Of a stretch of 64,000 bases of DNA, positions 47,494 to 57,203 are shown piece after piece. Both the position numbers and the translations under genes were made by a program. How positions within the stretch are numbered: the first letter of the stretch is position 1; the number at the start of each line of letters is the position of its first letter. Source of the DNA: DASYXT01 sp035934555. Its GTDB lineage: Bacteria; Verrucomicrobiota; Verrucomicrobiia; Limisphaerales; UBA8199. The stretch covers positions 1 to 64,000 of the forward strand of contig DASYXT010000030.1 in assembly GCA_035934555.1 (NCBI GenBank), read 5' to 3'. The notes beneath the pieces were generated by a model, which was not told where the DNA came from, searched no databases, and saw nothing but the letters and a program-made list of their open reading frames with translations.

Positions 47494-47802
47494 ATGGCCA
47501 ACGCGGACCCAAACCCACAAGCCGCGCCGGGTAAGCCGGAGCCAACGGGGTCTTCCACCATGGGGCGGCAGGAGTTTTGGATTGAGACCTGCCGTGAAGC
47601 GACGCAACGGCGCGCCTGCACGCCGCGGGTGCTTGAGTTCTACCAGAAACACGGCTGCCGATTTACGGCGCCTAACGCGCAGCAGGTGCAGGATATTCTC
47701 GAAGCGCTCGATGCCGCCCTGCCTGCGTGGGAAGAGCAGCACCCCGAGTTGTTCTTCCAAGCGCTTGAGCTGAATTTCCCGGAGTTGCTCCGCAACCCTT
47801 GA
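47494..47802 (+). CDS. Small conserved-looking protein, unknown
   Basis: A 102-residue protein with a disordered Pro/Gly start and a helical acidic body (GRQEFWIETCREATQRRACT, then VQDILEALDAALPAWEEQHP and LFFQALELNFPELLRNP). It has no signal peptide and no motif I recognise. Regular codon structure, plausible length and isolation between a divergent cyclophilin and malate dehydrogenase make it likely real. Function not assignable. Confidence 0.6.
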   Translation: MANADPNPQAAPGKPEPTGSSTMGRQEFWIETCREATQRRACTPRVLEFYQKHGCRFTAPNAQQVQDILEALDAALPAWEEQHPELFFQALELNFPELLRNP

Positions 47803-47882
47803 AATCGCCTGGACCGCCCGGTTGCAAGACCGCTTGCGTCGGCACCGTGGTCCCCACATAATCAGGGCTCTTGGTTTTTGCT

Positions 47883-48872
47883 ATGAGCACCACACCTATT
47901 CATGTCGCCGTAACCGGCGCCGCCGGCCAGATCGGTTATTCGCTCCTGTTCCGCATTGCTTCAGGTGCGATGTTCGGCCCCGCGCAACCGGTGGTGCTGC
48001 ACTTGATAGAAATCGAGCCGGCGCTGCCTGCCCTGGGCGGCGTGGTGATGGAATTGGAGGATTGCGCGTTTCCGCTGCTACAGGGCGTGCTCCCGACGGC
48101 TAATCTGGACGAAGGATTTCGGGGTGTGAATTGGGCGTTGCTGGTGGGGAGTGTGCCTCGAAAGGCCGGCATGGAACGCAAGGATCTGCTGGGCATCAAC
48201 GGTAAGATTTTTATCGGCCAGGGCAAAGCGATTCAAGCAAACGCGGCCCAGGATGTGCGCGTATTGGTGGTGGGGAACCCCTGCAACACCAATTGCTTTA
48301 TCGCCATGAATAACGCCGCCGACCTCCCCAGGGACCGCTTTTTCGCCATGACCCGCCTGGACGAGAACCGCGCCAAATCACAACTCGCGCGGAAGGCCGG
48401 CGTGCCGGTGACCGCTGTAAGCCGGATGACCATCTGGGGCAATCACTCCGCCACGCAATACCCGGACTTTTATAACGCGCAGATTAATGGCCGGCCGGTG
48501 CCGCAAGCGATCACCGATGAAGCCTGGCTCAAAGGCGAGTTTATTTCATCCGTTCAGCAGCGCGGCGCGGCCATCATCAAGGCCCGCGGCGCTTCGAGTG
48601 CCGCCAGCGCAGCCAATGCCGTGGTGGACACCGTCCGCTCGATTATCGAGCCCACACCCGCGGGCAACTGGCACAGCGTCTGCCTTTGCTCGGATGGCAG
48701 TTATGGCATCGAGCGCGGCTTGATCTGTTCCTTCCCCGTCCGCAGCAATGGCCGCCAGGTGGAGATTGAACCAAACCTGCCGACCAATGAGTTCAGCCGG
48801 GCGCGAATCGACGCAACGGTGAACGAATTGAAGGAAGAGCGCTCGCTGGTAAGCGATTTGCTCCCGCGCTAA
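47883..48872 (+). CDS. mdh: Malate dehydrogenase
   Basis: A 329-residue NAD-dependent enzyme of the cytosolic-type MDH family, catalysing malate-oxaloacetate interconversion in the TCA cycle. Visible are the nucleotide loop [16 protein letters not shown] (9-24), the NAD-specific acid in HLIEIEPAL, the substrate arginine region [19 protein letters not shown], the catalytic pocket [14 protein letters not shown] and the catalytic histidine in [14 protein letters not shown]. The ATG at 47883 gives the usual length; a start four codons upstream is less likely. Stands alone on the plus strand. Confidence 0.96.
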   Translation: MSTTPIHVAVTGAAGQIGYSLLFRIASGAMFGPAQPVVLHLIEIEPALPALGGVVMELEDCAFPLLQGVLPTANLDEGFRGVNWALLVGSVPRKAGMERKDLLGINGKIFIGQGKAIQANAAQDVRVLVVGNPCNTNCFIAMNNAADLPRDRFFAMTRLDENRAKSQLARKAGVPVTAVSRMTIWGNHSATQYPDFYNAQINGRPVPQAITDEAWLKGEFISSVQQRGAAIIKARGASSAASAANAVVDTVRSIIEPTPAGNWHSVCLCSDGSYGIERGLICSFPVRSNGRQVEIEPNLPTNEFSRARIDATVNELKEERSLVSDLLPR

Positions 48873-49010
48873 TCCGCAGTATTGTCTTTCGGTCCTTCCA
48901 CCGTGATCTGGGCGGCAGGCAATCTCCGTCTCTTTTTAGGCATTTTTCCCCATTGGCCGGCGGTCGGCAGTGGCGGACTATCCCCTCGAACAAAAGCGGG
49001 CAAAAGAAAC

Positions 49011-49577
49011 ATGAAAAATGACCTTCGAGTGATGAGATTGGGAAAGGCCCTGTTGCTAATGTTGGGATTGGGCCTGCTGCAACCCTTAACCGCCAAAGCC
49101 GATTTGTTGTATCAACTTTATTGGCGTGGCAGCTACTACACCACCAACTCCACCACGGGGCATATCATCGCAGTGCCGTTTACCGAACAGGACGTGGTGA
49201 ATCACATTGCCCAAAACAATGGCCTGGATCCCGCCACCTGCATTTTGGTTTACCGTCCTCTGAAACGCGATACTGCGGTCGTGCGGTCCAATGGCGCCTT
49301 CGTCGCCGATTTCATCCAAATGCAATACGTCTATACCGATGTGAACAATCCGTGGAACACGGTGACAGTACGGCAGGCGCTTTTGAACGACGAATACCAC
49401 CAAAACGCAATCGGTTCCTGGATGGGGCTGGAATTGCGCACCTTTGATACGAGTGGGAATATGACCAACGACCAACTCACCGGTTGGATGCAATACTCGC
49501 TGCCGGAATCAAATGCGGTTTATGGCGGTTCGGCATCCACCGGCAGGCAGATCGTGGATACAACCAACGCACCGTGA
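49011..49577 (+). CDS. Secreted protein of unknown function
   Basis: A 188-residue exported protein. The signal peptide is clear (RLGKALLLMLGLGLLQPLTA, residues 9-28), which fixes the ATG at 49011. The mature part is rich in Tyr, Thr and Asn (LYQLYWRGSYYTTNSTTGHI, FIQMQYVYTDVNNPW, SLPESNAVYGGSASTGRQIV). No PEP-CTERM or anchor is present. I do not recognise a domain. The downstream sulfotransferase frame starts within or just after its 3' end. Confidence 0.7.
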   Translation: MKNDLRVMRLGKALLLMLGLGLLQPLTAKADLLYQLYWRGSYYTTNSTTGHIIAVPFTEQDVVNHIAQNNGLDPATCILVYRPLKRDTAVVRSNGAFVADFIQMQYVYTDVNNPWNTVTVRQALLNDEYHQNAIGSWMGLELRTFDTSGNMTNDQLTGWMQYSLPESNAVYGGSASTGRQIVDTTNAP

Positions 49578-49645
49578 GGGAGCACCGCCGGTACCGGGGT
49601 CTTTACCCCATACCTGGCGCGGGGGCGGGCCGCCATTTTGAGGGT

Positions 49646-50713
49646 GTGTCAGCTCCAGTTCCGAACCGCCCGCCCCCGGGTGCCGGGTTGCCCGCGCGAG
49701 TGCGACCCATCTGGCTCGCGTCCTATCCGCGCTCGGGCAACACCTTTCTGCGGATCGTTCTTCAGGATCTATTCCGGTTGCACACGTATTCGGTGTATCG
49801 AGTTGCCGGACAGGACTTGCCGGATCCTTCGGCGGATGCGTTGGAGCTGGCGCCGTTCCTGCCGCAAGATTGGCGCGTGCGCCTGACCGATTCGCACCAG
49901 GCTGCGCCGGTGTTGATTAAGACCCACGGACCGGCGGAACCCTTTGGTGATGCGATTTATCTCGTGCGCGAAGGGCGGGCGGCCATTGATTCCTATTTCC
50001 AGTACCATAAGAAATTCGCCTTCGAGCAGCCGAGTTTGACGGCGGTCATCGCCGGCGCATGCCAATTCGGAAGCTGGAGCGAGCACTTTCGCTCCTGGCA
50101 ACCGCGCACACGGCCGCGGACGCTCTTTCTGCGGTACGAAGAGCTGGTAAGCCGCCCGGCGCAATGCGTGCCCGTGCTTGCCGAATTCCTCGGGGCGCAT
50201 CCGGTGGGTTCGCGGCTGCCGACCTTCGCGGAACTCAAACAACGGTTGCCCCAATTTTTCCGGCGAGGCGAGGACCGCGGGTTCCTGCGCGATTGGACCG
50301 AGGGACAGGCGGCCTTGTTCCACATTTTGCACGGCGCGGTGATGGAAGAATTAGGGTACCCGCTGGAAATGAGAACCGACTGCCCGGCGAGCACCATCAC
50401 CGAAGTAGCAGGCAGCGCGGCGCATTCACACGCGTTGTACTTGGACCAGTTGCCGAAACTCGAAAGTCTGGGTCGGATGCCAGAAGCACTGCGGCAGGAG
50501 CTGAGCCAGGTTCGGGAGGAGCTTCGGCAATCGCGCGCGAGCTGCGAAGAACTTTCGCGCCAACTCGCTCAAAAAGAGCAATTGCTGCGAACCCTTTGGG
50601 TCAGGTTCGGCCGGCGTGTGGGCCTGGTGCGCTCGCGCGTGTCGGACGGCGCCCCGGCAGGTCGAGTGCTGGAGCCGCAGCTCGCATCGGGCCCGCGCAC
50701 GCAGGCCTCATGA
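49646..50713 (+). CDS. Sulfotransferase-domain protein with C-terminal coiled coil
   Basis: About 355 residues. The PAPS-binding loop WLASYPRSGNTFLR lies near the N-terminus, and the 3'-phosphate-binding segment YLVREGRAAIDSYFQY about 75 residues later, as in carbohydrate/aryl sulfotransferases. LFLRYEELVSRPAQCVPVLA follows. The last 90 residues are a coiled coil (ALRQELSQVREELRQSRASC) ending in a low-complexity tail. Start is uncertain: a frame is open back to 49484 inside the previous gene; GTG at 49646 follows a GAGG, and GTG at 49700 is another option. It would transfer sulfate to a glycan or small acceptor. Its stop overlaps the convergent NUDIX stop by 6 bp. Confidence 0.78.
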   Translation: MSAPVPNRPPPGAGLPARVRPIWLASYPRSGNTFLRIVLQDLFRLHTYSVYRVAGQDLPDPSADALELAPFLPQDWRVRLTDSHQAAPVLIKTHGPAEPFGDAIYLVREGRAAIDSYFQYHKKFAFEQPSLTAVIAGACQFGSWSEHFRSWQPRTRPRTLFLRYEELVSRPAQCVPVLAEFLGAHPVGSRLPTFAELKQRLPQFFRRGEDRGFLRDWTEGQAALFHILHGAVMEELGYPLEMRTDCPASTITEVAGSAAHSHALYLDQLPKLESLGRMPEALRQELSQVREELRQSRASCEELSRQLAQKEQLLRTLWVRFGRRVGLVRSRVSDGAPAGRVLEPQLASGPRTQAS

Positions 50714-51211
50714 GTGGTCGGGCAGCGCTTTCCAGATCAGGCGGAAGGCGCTGGCGAATTCCGCGGGTTTGACGGCGACCCAATCCGTCACAGCCGCCGG
50801 CGCAAACCAATCCCCCGCCTGAATTTCTTCTGGCGCAAGCGTAAAGGGCCCCTCCGCTTCGCAGCGGTATACCCACAGATGCTCCTGGTCGGTTTGCACC
50901 GAAGCCGGCACTCGGAACAGCCGGCGCGGCGGAGCCGGCAGGCTCAGCCCCAATTCCTCGCGCAACTCCCGAACGGCGCACGCGTCGTACTCCTCGCCGG
51001 AATCCACATGGCCGGAGGAGGAGGAATCCCACAACCCGGGCTGACGGTCCTTGAGCAAGGAGCGTTGCTGAAGGAATACCTCGCCGCGGGAATTGAACAC
51101 CAGAACATGCACCGCCCGGTGCAGCAGGCCCAAGCGGTGGACCTCAGCCCGCGAGCGCTGCCCCACCACCTCGTCGCGCTCGTTGACCACATCGAAAATC
51201 TCTTCAGGCAT
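50708..51211 (-). CDS. NUDIX hydrolase, IPP-isomerase-like group
   Basis: A 167-residue protein with the NUDIX box SGHVDSGEEYDACAVRELRE-ELG. The N-terminus EEIFDVVNERDEVVGQRSRA, with FNSRGEVFLQQRS, is that of the NUDIX proteins resembling isopentenyl-diphosphate isomerase, many of which are pyrophosphohydrolases of unclear substrate. ATG 51211 overlaps the 3' end of rsmA by 8 bp, indicating an operon. The short version is preferred over a start 12 codons upstream. Function of its pairing with rsmA is unknown. Confidence 0.87.
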   Translation of the reverse strand: MPEEIFDVVNERDEVVGQRSRAEVHRLGLLHRAVHVLVFNSRGEVFLQQRSLLKDRQPGLWDSSSSGHVDSGEEYDACAVRELREELGLSLPAPPRRLFRVPASVQTDQEHLWVYRCEAEGPFTLAPEEIQAGDWFAPAAVTDWVAVKPAEFASAFRLIWKALPDHS

Positions 51212-52097
51212 GCGAAGAATCTGCGGCCAGCTCACGCACCAGTCCAACGAATTGTTCCAGCCCCACCGCCTCGGCCCGGGTGGTCGGCGGCAATGCTAAC
51301 CGCGCGAACGCGTGTTCCAGGCTGGCGAGCGGCCAATCGTTTTTCAACAGTTTCAACATCATCTTCCGGCGTTGAGAAAAGCTCCGTTTAACCAGCCGTT
51401 CGAAAGTCGGGGTCAGCTCAGCCGGCAGCCGGGCGGTTTGCCGGCGGGCGAGGCAGACGCAAGCAGAATCCACATCCGGCTGAGGGAAGAAGCACCCGGC
51501 CGGAATTTTGAACCAGGTCAGAGGTTGATAATGCAACTGCAGCAGCAAGGTCAGGACACCGTAGTCCGGCTGACCCGGGGCGGCCATCAATCTGCGAGCC
51601 ACCTCGAGTTGCAATGTGGCGACGATGCGCTGCGGGCCACGGCCGCCCTGGGCCAACTCGACCAGCAAAGGGGAGGCGACGGAGTAGGGCAGGTTGGCGA
51701 CCAGTTTCCAGGCCGACCAATCATGCTGCTGGCGCCGTAACAAATCGAGCGCATCCTCGTGCACCAGCCGAAACCGCCCAGGGTGCTCTGGAGCTGGGGT
51801 GGTCTCCTCCCGAGCGGAGGTCGCGGGGGTTGGTTCTACGGCGAACCGTTCCTGAAGCAGCCGCACTAACCGCGCGTCTTTCTCGATGGCCAGAACTTCG
51901 CCGGCATTGCGCAGCAGGAGTTCCGTCAATGGCCCTAGCCCGGGCCCGATCTCCAAAACCCGGTCGGCGCGCGTCAACTCCGCCACGTGAATGATCCGCT
52001 GTAGTTGGTTGCCATCATGAAGGAAGCTCTGGCCCAGCGACCTGGTCAACCGCAGGTTGTGGTCGGCCAGTATTTGTTTCATTTCCGAGAGCTTCAT
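51204..52097 (-). CDS. rsmA: 16S rRNA dimethyladenosine transferase RsmA/KsgA
   Basis: A 297-residue methyltransferase that dimethylates A1518 and A1519 (E. coli numbering) in 16S rRNA during 30S maturation. Features: LTRSLGQSFLHD (SAM entry), motif I VLEIGPGLGPLTE near 48-60, acidic AIEKDARLV, and the catalytic NLPYSVASPLL (motif IV). The family C-terminal helical domain (FERLVKRSFSQRRKMMLKLL) follows. A proline/threonine insertion at about 90-110 lengthens it slightly. It is 23 bp downstream of the aminotransferase and overlaps the NUDIX gene. Confidence 0.95.
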   Translation of the reverse strand: MKLSEMKQILADHNLRLTRSLGQSFLHDGNQLQRIIHVAELTRADRVLEIGPGLGPLTELLLRNAGEVLAIEKDARLVRLLQERFAVEPTPATSAREETTPAPEHPGRFRLVHEDALDLLRRQQHDWSAWKLVANLPYSVASPLLVELAQGGRGPQRIVATLQLEVARRLMAAPGQPDYGVLTLLLQLHYQPLTWFKIPAGCFFPQPDVDSACVCLARRQTARLPAELTPTFERLVKRSFSQRRKMMLKLLKNDWPLASLEHAFARLALPPTTRAEAVGLEQFVGLVRELAADSSHA

Positions 52098-52120
52098 TCG
52101 ATGCGTCGTCTCCGCCGGTT

Positions 52121-53506
52121 TTACACCTGGCTGAGGACCTCCTCCAACGCGCCGACCGCTTTTTCTAACTGCGTTTTGGTGATGGTCAGCGGCGGCGTGA
52201 ACCCCAGCACGTTCCCATCCCCGCCTTCGGGCAAGAGGATGTAGCCGTGACGGAGCATCGCCTTGACCGCAGCAAAGGCAGTCGCGCCGGCCGCCGAGCC
52301 GTCGCTGTGCAGCAGCTCAAGCCCGGCGAGCAAGCCTAATCCGCGCGAGCGGCACATCAGCCGGTTTTTTTTAGGACGAATCTCTCGCAACCGTTGCAGA
52401 AGGAAATGCCCAAGCTGCGCGCTTCGGAAGACAAGCTGGCGCCGCTCAATCTCGGCGATTTGCGCCAGGGCCATCGCGCACCCGACCGGATGGCCCAGAA
52501 ACGTGCTGGTGTGAATCGCCTCACCTGCCGAAGACGGCCAGGCCCCGTCCATGATTTCGGCGCGGCCGACACACGCCGAAAGCGGGAATCCTCCGGTCAA
52601 CGCTTTCCCGAGGCAAATCAGGTCGGGCACCACGCCGTAGTGCTCGCAGGCGAACCATTTTCCTGTCCGGCCGAACCCGGTGTAGATTTCGTCCAGAACG
52701 AGCAAAACATCGTGCGCGTCGCAAAGCTGGCGCAGCGCCGCCAACCAACCCGCTGGTGGCACCTTAATGCCTCCGCGGACCTGCAGCGGCTCAATCAGCA
52801 CCGCGCCGATGGGTTTTGTGCGCAGCAGCTTGCGCACGTGGCTCAACGCCTTGTTCATGTCGCCGCCGGGTGATTCAGGGCTCGCCGGAAAGGGAACGAA
52901 ATAGCCAAACTGGCCAAGCTGGTCACGAAAGGGCGCGCGGAAATGCTCGCGGTGTGTGGCGTTGAGCGCTCCGTAGCCCAGGCCATGGTACGCGCCTTCG
53001 AACGCGAGCACCCCACGCTTGCCTGTGACCAGGCGCGCGGTCTTCAGCGCGGCTTCGACCGCCTCGAACCCGGAATTGCAGAAGATAGTCTGGCCACGGA
53101 CCAAGGGAATTGGAGCTTCCCGCGGCCCGGCCTGTTTCGGCTGCGTGGCAGCCGTAGTCCAACGTTCGAAGGTTAGCCGGCTCAACTCGCGTGCGAGCCG
53201 GCCTTTCCACACGTGCGGGTGCACGTCTCCCATCGCATGCAGCAGGCGGCCCATTTGCCGCCTACCCGCGCGCACGACGGCGGGATTGGCGTGACCGGCC
53301 GCCGCAACTCCGAACGCTCCGGTTAAGTCCAGATACCTCCGGCCCTCCATATCCCATACCTGGACCCCCTTCGCCCGGTCCCACACGATCGGCCAGGAGC
53401 CGTCGTCCTCGATGAACGTAACGTTGCGCGATTCGTATTGGCGCAGCAGCGCCAGCGCCGCCTTGGTGCTGCGCCTGTCTGAACTTGTGTTAAATGCGCC
53501 ACTCAC
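52121..53506 (-). CDS. Class III PLP-dependent aminotransferase
   Basis: About 461 residues, fold type I. Landmarks: YLDLTGAFGVAAAGHANPAV, FCNSGFEAVEAALKTARLVT, FEGAYHGLGYGALNAT, LDEIYTGFGRTGKWFACEHY and the PLP lysine in ICLGKALTGGFPLSA. The class includes ornithine, 4-aminobutyrate and diaminopelargonate aminotransferases; which donor this one uses is not visible. An insertion around TAATQPKQAGPREAP is unusual. The start is uncertain: GTG at 53506 before SGAFNTSSDRR is preferred over TTG at 53572. It lies between the sigma factor and rsmA on one strand. Confidence 0.88.
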   Translation of the reverse strand: MSGAFNTSSDRRSTKAALALLRQYESRNVTFIEDDGSWPIVWDRAKGVQVWDMEGRRYLDLTGAFGVAAAGHANPAVVRAGRRQMGRLLHAMGDVHPHVWKGRLARELSRLTFERWTTAATQPKQAGPREAPIPLVRGQTIFCNSGFEAVEAALKTARLVTGKRGVLAFEGAYHGLGYGALNATHREHFRAPFRDQLGQFGYFVPFPASPESPGGDMNKALSHVRKLLRTKPIGAVLIEPLQVRGGIKVPPAGWLAALRQLCDAHDVLLVLDEIYTGFGRTGKWFACEHYGVVPDLICLGKALTGGFPLSACVGRAEIMDGAWPSSAGEAIHTSTFLGHPVGCAMALAQIAEIERRQLVFRSAQLGHFLLQRLREIRPKKNRLMCRSRGLGLLAGLELLHSDGSAAGATAFAAVKAMLRHGYILLPEGGDGNVLGFTPPLTITKTQLEKAVGALEEVLSQV

Positions 53507-53572
53507 TGCGGCATGGTGCCAGAAGCGGGCGGTGCTGCAATCCCCGCGCGTTCCGTCCGAGCCGCGGCGCAA

Positions 53573-54319
53573 TTACAACGCCGCAAACAGCGCGCGGATT
53601 TCCTCCTCGATTTCCTCCGGACTGCTGACGGTTTGGGCGATCTCGGCCCGCAGCAAGTCGCGGTACCGCTGGCGTAACCTGTGCACGGCCACTTTGATCG
53701 CACCTTCACTGGCACCCAGGCGCTGCGCGAGCACAGCATAGCTTTCGGATGGGCTGTCACCGCTCAAGGTGCCTTTGAGCTGCTGAAACAACTCCGGCTT
53801 GCCGTGCGCTGCGTATTCCGAGCGGAGCAGATTCAACACTCGCTCGAGCAAGGTGAGCGCCCAGCGGCGTTCGTAGATTTTATCGGGCGTGAGAAGCTCG
53901 ACCGGCTCGACTCGGTAGGACGTTTCGGCTTTGCCGGCATCGACCGACAGCAGGACCTTGCCGCCACCGCGTTTCTGCGCTTTGGCTTTGTCCCATTCAT
54001 TCGCGAGAAAATGTTTGAGCGACGCCAGCAGAAAGGAACGAAACCGGCCCTTGGCACGGTCCACCGCGCCGAGGGAATTCTTTTGCAGCAGCCGCGCGAA
54101 GAATTCCTGAGTCAAATCCTCCGAATCGTGCGGGCTATACCCCTGGCGGCGCAGGAACGAGTAGATCGGGGGCCAATAGGTGGCGCATAATTGTTCGAGG
54201 GCCCTTTGCGCATGCTGGGCCTGACCGCGGCCCGCGGCCAGCACCACGCTCCAGCGGGTCAGGGCGAAGCCGGCTGGCCGGGCGGTCACGGAAGGCAAGC
54301 GAGCGGTCGAAGTTTGCAT
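53573..54319 (-). CDS. ECF-type RNA polymerase sigma factor
   Basis: A 248-residue sigma-70 family member. Region 2 is visible as LCATYWPPIYSFLRRQGYSP, then HDSEDLTQEFFARLLQ and GRFRSFLLASLKHFLANEWD. Region 4 is SYAVLAQRLGASEGAIKVAV followed by HRLRQRYRDLLRAEI. The inter-region segment of about 70 residues with VDAGKAETSYRVEP is longer than in classical ECF factors, as in planctomycete-type groups. Start ATG at 54319 is chosen over one 15 codons upstream. No anti-sigma gene is adjacent. A C-terminal acidic tail ends LFAAL. Confidence 0.87.
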   Translation of the reverse strand: MQTSTARLPSVTARPAGFALTRWSVVLAAGRGQAQHAQRALEQLCATYWPPIYSFLRRQGYSPHDSEDLTQEFFARLLQKNSLGAVDRAKGRFRSFLLASLKHFLANEWDKAKAQKRGGGKVLLSVDAGKAETSYRVEPVELLTPDKIYERRWALTLLERVLNLLRSEYAAHGKPELFQQLKGTLSGDSPSESYAVLAQRLGASEGAIKVAVHRLRQRYRDLLRAEIAQTVSSPEEIEEEIRALFAAL

Positions 54320-54455
54320 GTGCCAGGTGCCACGACTGGAGCAGCCGTAACAAATTGTTGCCACTTTGTCACCTATCTTCCTTGATTTTTTCGCCGCGAC
54401 TTGCTAGGGATCGAGGGTCACTCACTCAAACCTAAACGTCAGGAGTACTTGGTCT

Positions 54456-56951
54456 ATGAAGAAAAGCAACGTTCTCACCCGTTGCGCGACTGTGCGGTTC
54501 TGGAGCCGTACGGTAGGCAGCGCAATCCTTGGTCTCACGCTCGCAGCAGTATCCACCGGCGCACAGCAGATTAAATGGGGCCTTACTGTCACCAATATTA
54601 ACAATCCCATCCCGCCGATTATTGTCACCAACGGGGATGGATCGATTTCGATCACCGCCGGCGGCGGCGACACTTACGGCGCGCCGGATTCGTTTACCTA
54701 CGCTTATCAGCAAGTCACAGGGGATTTTGATATCGCTGTGCAGGTGGTCAATGTGACCGCGACCGACCCGCTTGGCCAGGACTCGCCCAAGGGCTCGCTG
54801 ATGGTCCGTACCACCCTTGACGGCACCAGTTATGATTACCAGATCAATGCGCTGCCTTTGGCGCCTTCCGGGCGCAATGGCCAAATCGAAAGCATTGGCC
54901 GGTTGGATCTGTCGATTGATACCGACGATTTGCCTGGCAAAGCCCTTAATTACGGTGGTGATACAACTGATTACGGATACTGCACGTATCCGGATGTCTG
55001 GCTGCGGATGAAACGGCAAGGGGACAAATTGATGAGCTTCTTCGCGACGACCAACATCACGGATTATCCCGGCGGCGCCAGCCCGATGAGCACCAACGGC
55101 TGGCAGCTCCTGACCACGATACCAGCGGGGACTAATTTCCCCAAAACGCTTTACGTGGGCCTCAGCACCGTCGCGCACAACTCCAATATTGCTGACACGA
55201 CGCACACGGTGACCTCCACCTATGCCAACTATGGGCCGACCGGCACCCCCCACAGCACAGCTTCGAGCGGCGGCACGCCGGTGCCGGCCAATGAGGCTCC
55301 CGGGCCATTCCCCAACACGCACGTGCTCGCCGCCAACATCAGCGGCAGCGTTTCCAGCGATGGCATGGGTTATCCACCCAATATTGTTCAGTCCAGCCAG
55401 GGCACGGCCCAACCCATCATTTGGAACACGGGCGACGGGTTCGGTGGTGTCACGCGCGACATCATTGCCAGCATCACCAGCCAATCGCCCGACGGCTTTT
55501 GCTTTGCCCGCTATCAGGCCGGCGCATTTGATTTTATGCTCAGTCCGCGTGACCCGGTCGCTGCTCTGCAAAACCTGGGTCCTTACAGCAACCCGTTACG
55601 GGAGCGTTTCGGCACCGGGGACGTAACCGTGCCCGCCTCGCAGGCCTGGGTGCCTTCCCCCACCCACGGTTTTGTCTTTGCCACAGTCAACAAGACTGGG
55701 CAGGTCTGGAATGACCAGTCCCCGTTTTTTTATGCCGCGGCCTATGTCCAATTGGACGGCGTCGCCACCGGCGAGGGTTACGATATGATCGGCGGCCATT
55801 TCCGCGGCGGGCAATTCTACACGCGCACCACCAAGCTGGTGACGGGTGCTCTGCCAAACCCTGCTAGCCAGGGTCCAACGTCCGGCTCGCTCCAGCGCTG
55901 TGCCATCCCCATTTCCCTCGCCTGGTTCCCCTACGACCAGGGGTGGATCGGCGGCTATTTTGACGATTCCCATAACTTCGATCTCTCGAATCCCGGCCGG
56001 CCGTATTGGAAGCATGGCGACGGTTGGGCGCTGCAGAGTGGGACAGCCCTTAAGGGAGCCGCCGCCAAAGGCGGACAGACCTGGTACAACTCGCCCACAA
56101 ACCTGCTCACCTGGGTGTACGACAACAACTTTGGCACTTACGACGGCTTGGCCACCCTCAGCCTGCCGGGGGTCAATTCGCTTACCGATGGGATGCTGTT
56201 GACCGTTGGCAATGATGAGAATAACGGCATTCGAGGGCCCCAGGCCAATAACGCTGCTCTGCCGGACGGCTCCGGCTGGTATGTCGCCGTGCGCGATATC
56301 GAGACCAGCAAGGCCGACCCCACCGTTTATGCCATGACCGGCGGCAGCGATGCCGGGTCGAGTTTCTCGTTCCTTTATATTCCCTGGAACGCCGATAACC
56401 TGGTTGCCGGCTATATCCGGGGCACGAACGCGGCCGTAATCCACGGCGCCGGGAATTTCACCGTGCAGCGGCTCTCGACCGGTCGTTATGCGCTAACCAT
56501 CCCAGGCAAGACCGCCGCCAGCGGCGCGCTGTTGCTCCAGAACTCAGGTTACCTCGCCGTCCAGCCCACCGGCTACACCAATGTCGTTGACACCAGCTAT
56601 CTGTCTTACGAATACGGCGGCACGAACACCCCTGCCAACGCCTTCATTATTCAGGCACTCTCCGTCGTTCCCGATGGCGGCGAGGGTGTCGTGACCCCGC
56701 GCGATGCCGACTTCAACTTCGTGTGGGTGGACTTCCAGAATCCGCTGGCGCCGCCCGGGACGGTGCCGCCGGTATTGTCCATCACCCGGAGCGGCAACAA
56801 CGTCGTTGTCTCCTGGACCAATGGGCCTGGCTTTGTCCTCCAGAAGACCAGCTCGCTCTCACCAGTGAGTTGGACCAATCTGGGCACGCAAAACCCGCAG
56901 ACGATCCCGATGACGGCTGGACCTCAGTTCTATCGCGTCGTCAGCCCATAG
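54456..56951 (+). CDS. Large secreted protein with DUF1349-like domain
   Basis: An 831-residue exported protein (signal about 1-36, SAILGLTLAAVSTGAQ). Residues about 60-260 look like a DUF1349/laminin-G-like sandwich (YAYQQVTGDFDIAVQVV, then SLMVRTTLDGTSYDYQINA). The middle is Gly/Asn/Tyr-rich beta sequence without recognised family. The C-terminal 60 residues are the recurring module (NNVVVSWTNGPGFVLQKTSS, ending PQFYRVVSP) shared with the GH27 and SGNH proteins. No catalytic motif is seen. Likely a surface or secreted carbohydrate-associated protein. It is divergent from the sigma factor gene, 136 bp away. Confidence 0.75.
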   Translation: MKKSNVLTRCATVRFWSRTVGSAILGLTLAAVSTGAQQIKWGLTVTNINNPIPPIIVTNGDGSISITAGGGDTYGAPDSFTYAYQQVTGDFDIAVQVVNVTATDPLGQDSPKGSLMVRTTLDGTSYDYQINALPLAPSGRNGQIESIGRLDLSIDTDDLPGKALNYGGDTTDYGYCTYPDVWLRMKRQGDKLMSFFATTNITDYPGGASPMSTNGWQLLTTIPAGTNFPKTLYVGLSTVAHNSNIADTTHTVTSTYANYGPTGTPHSTASSGGTPVPANEAPGPFPNTHVLAANISGSVSSDGMGYPPNIVQSSQGTAQPIIWNTGDGFGGVTRDIIASITSQSPDGFCFARYQAGAFDFMLSPRDPVAALQNLGPYSNPLRERFGTGDVTVPASQAWVPSPTHGFVFATVNKTGQVWNDQSPFFYAAAYVQLDGVATGEGYDMIGGHFRGGQFYTRTTKLVTGALPNPASQGPTSGSLQRCAIPISLAWFPYDQGWIGGYFDDSHNFDLSNPGRPYWKHGDGWALQSGTALKGAAAKGGQTWYNSPTNLLTWVYDNNFGTYDGLATLSLPGVNSLTDGMLLTVGNDENNGIRGPQANNAALPDGSGWYVAVRDIETSKADPTVYAMTGGSDAGSSFSFLYIPWNADNLVAGYIRGTNAAVIHGAGNFTVQRLSTGRYALTIPGKTAASGALLLQNSGYLAVQPTGYTNVVDTSYLSYEYGGTNTPANAFIIQALSVVPDGGEGVVTPRDADFNFVWVDFQNPLAPPGTVPPVLSITRSGNNVVVSWTNGPGFVLQKTSSLSPVSWTNLGTQNPQTIPMTAGPQFYRVVSP

Positions 56952-56979
56952 CCGGTCGTCCATAGGTAATTCACCGTCG

Positions 56980-57113
56980 CGGAGCGCGGACTTTAGTCAG
57001 ACTTTAGTCCGCAGCAACGTGCAATTGCTAAGCACGCCGGCGAATCGCGCTAGAGATTTGCCGTTCGGAAATAGCTGCGGACTAAAGCCCGCGCTCCGCA
57101 AGTCCGCGCTCCG
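56980..57113. repeat. Palindromic intergenic repeat, complete copy 3 with extra tail
   Basis: Left arm CGGAGCGCGGACTTTAGTC onward to GCAGCAACG; right arm AGCTGCGGACTAAAGC through CCGCGCTCCG (57073-57098). A second partial end, AGTCCGCGCTCCG (57101-57113), follows, as if the terminus had been duplicated. It begins 29 bp after the 831-residue gene and faces the minus-strand barrel gene. Confidence 0.87.
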
Positions 57114-57203
57114 CAAAACAACTGCTGGCTGACAACCGGCCTATACCCCACCAGTTGCGTTTGGGGCGCCGCCGAGCAATCAGCCCCGCCCGGGTGAGCG
57201 AGT

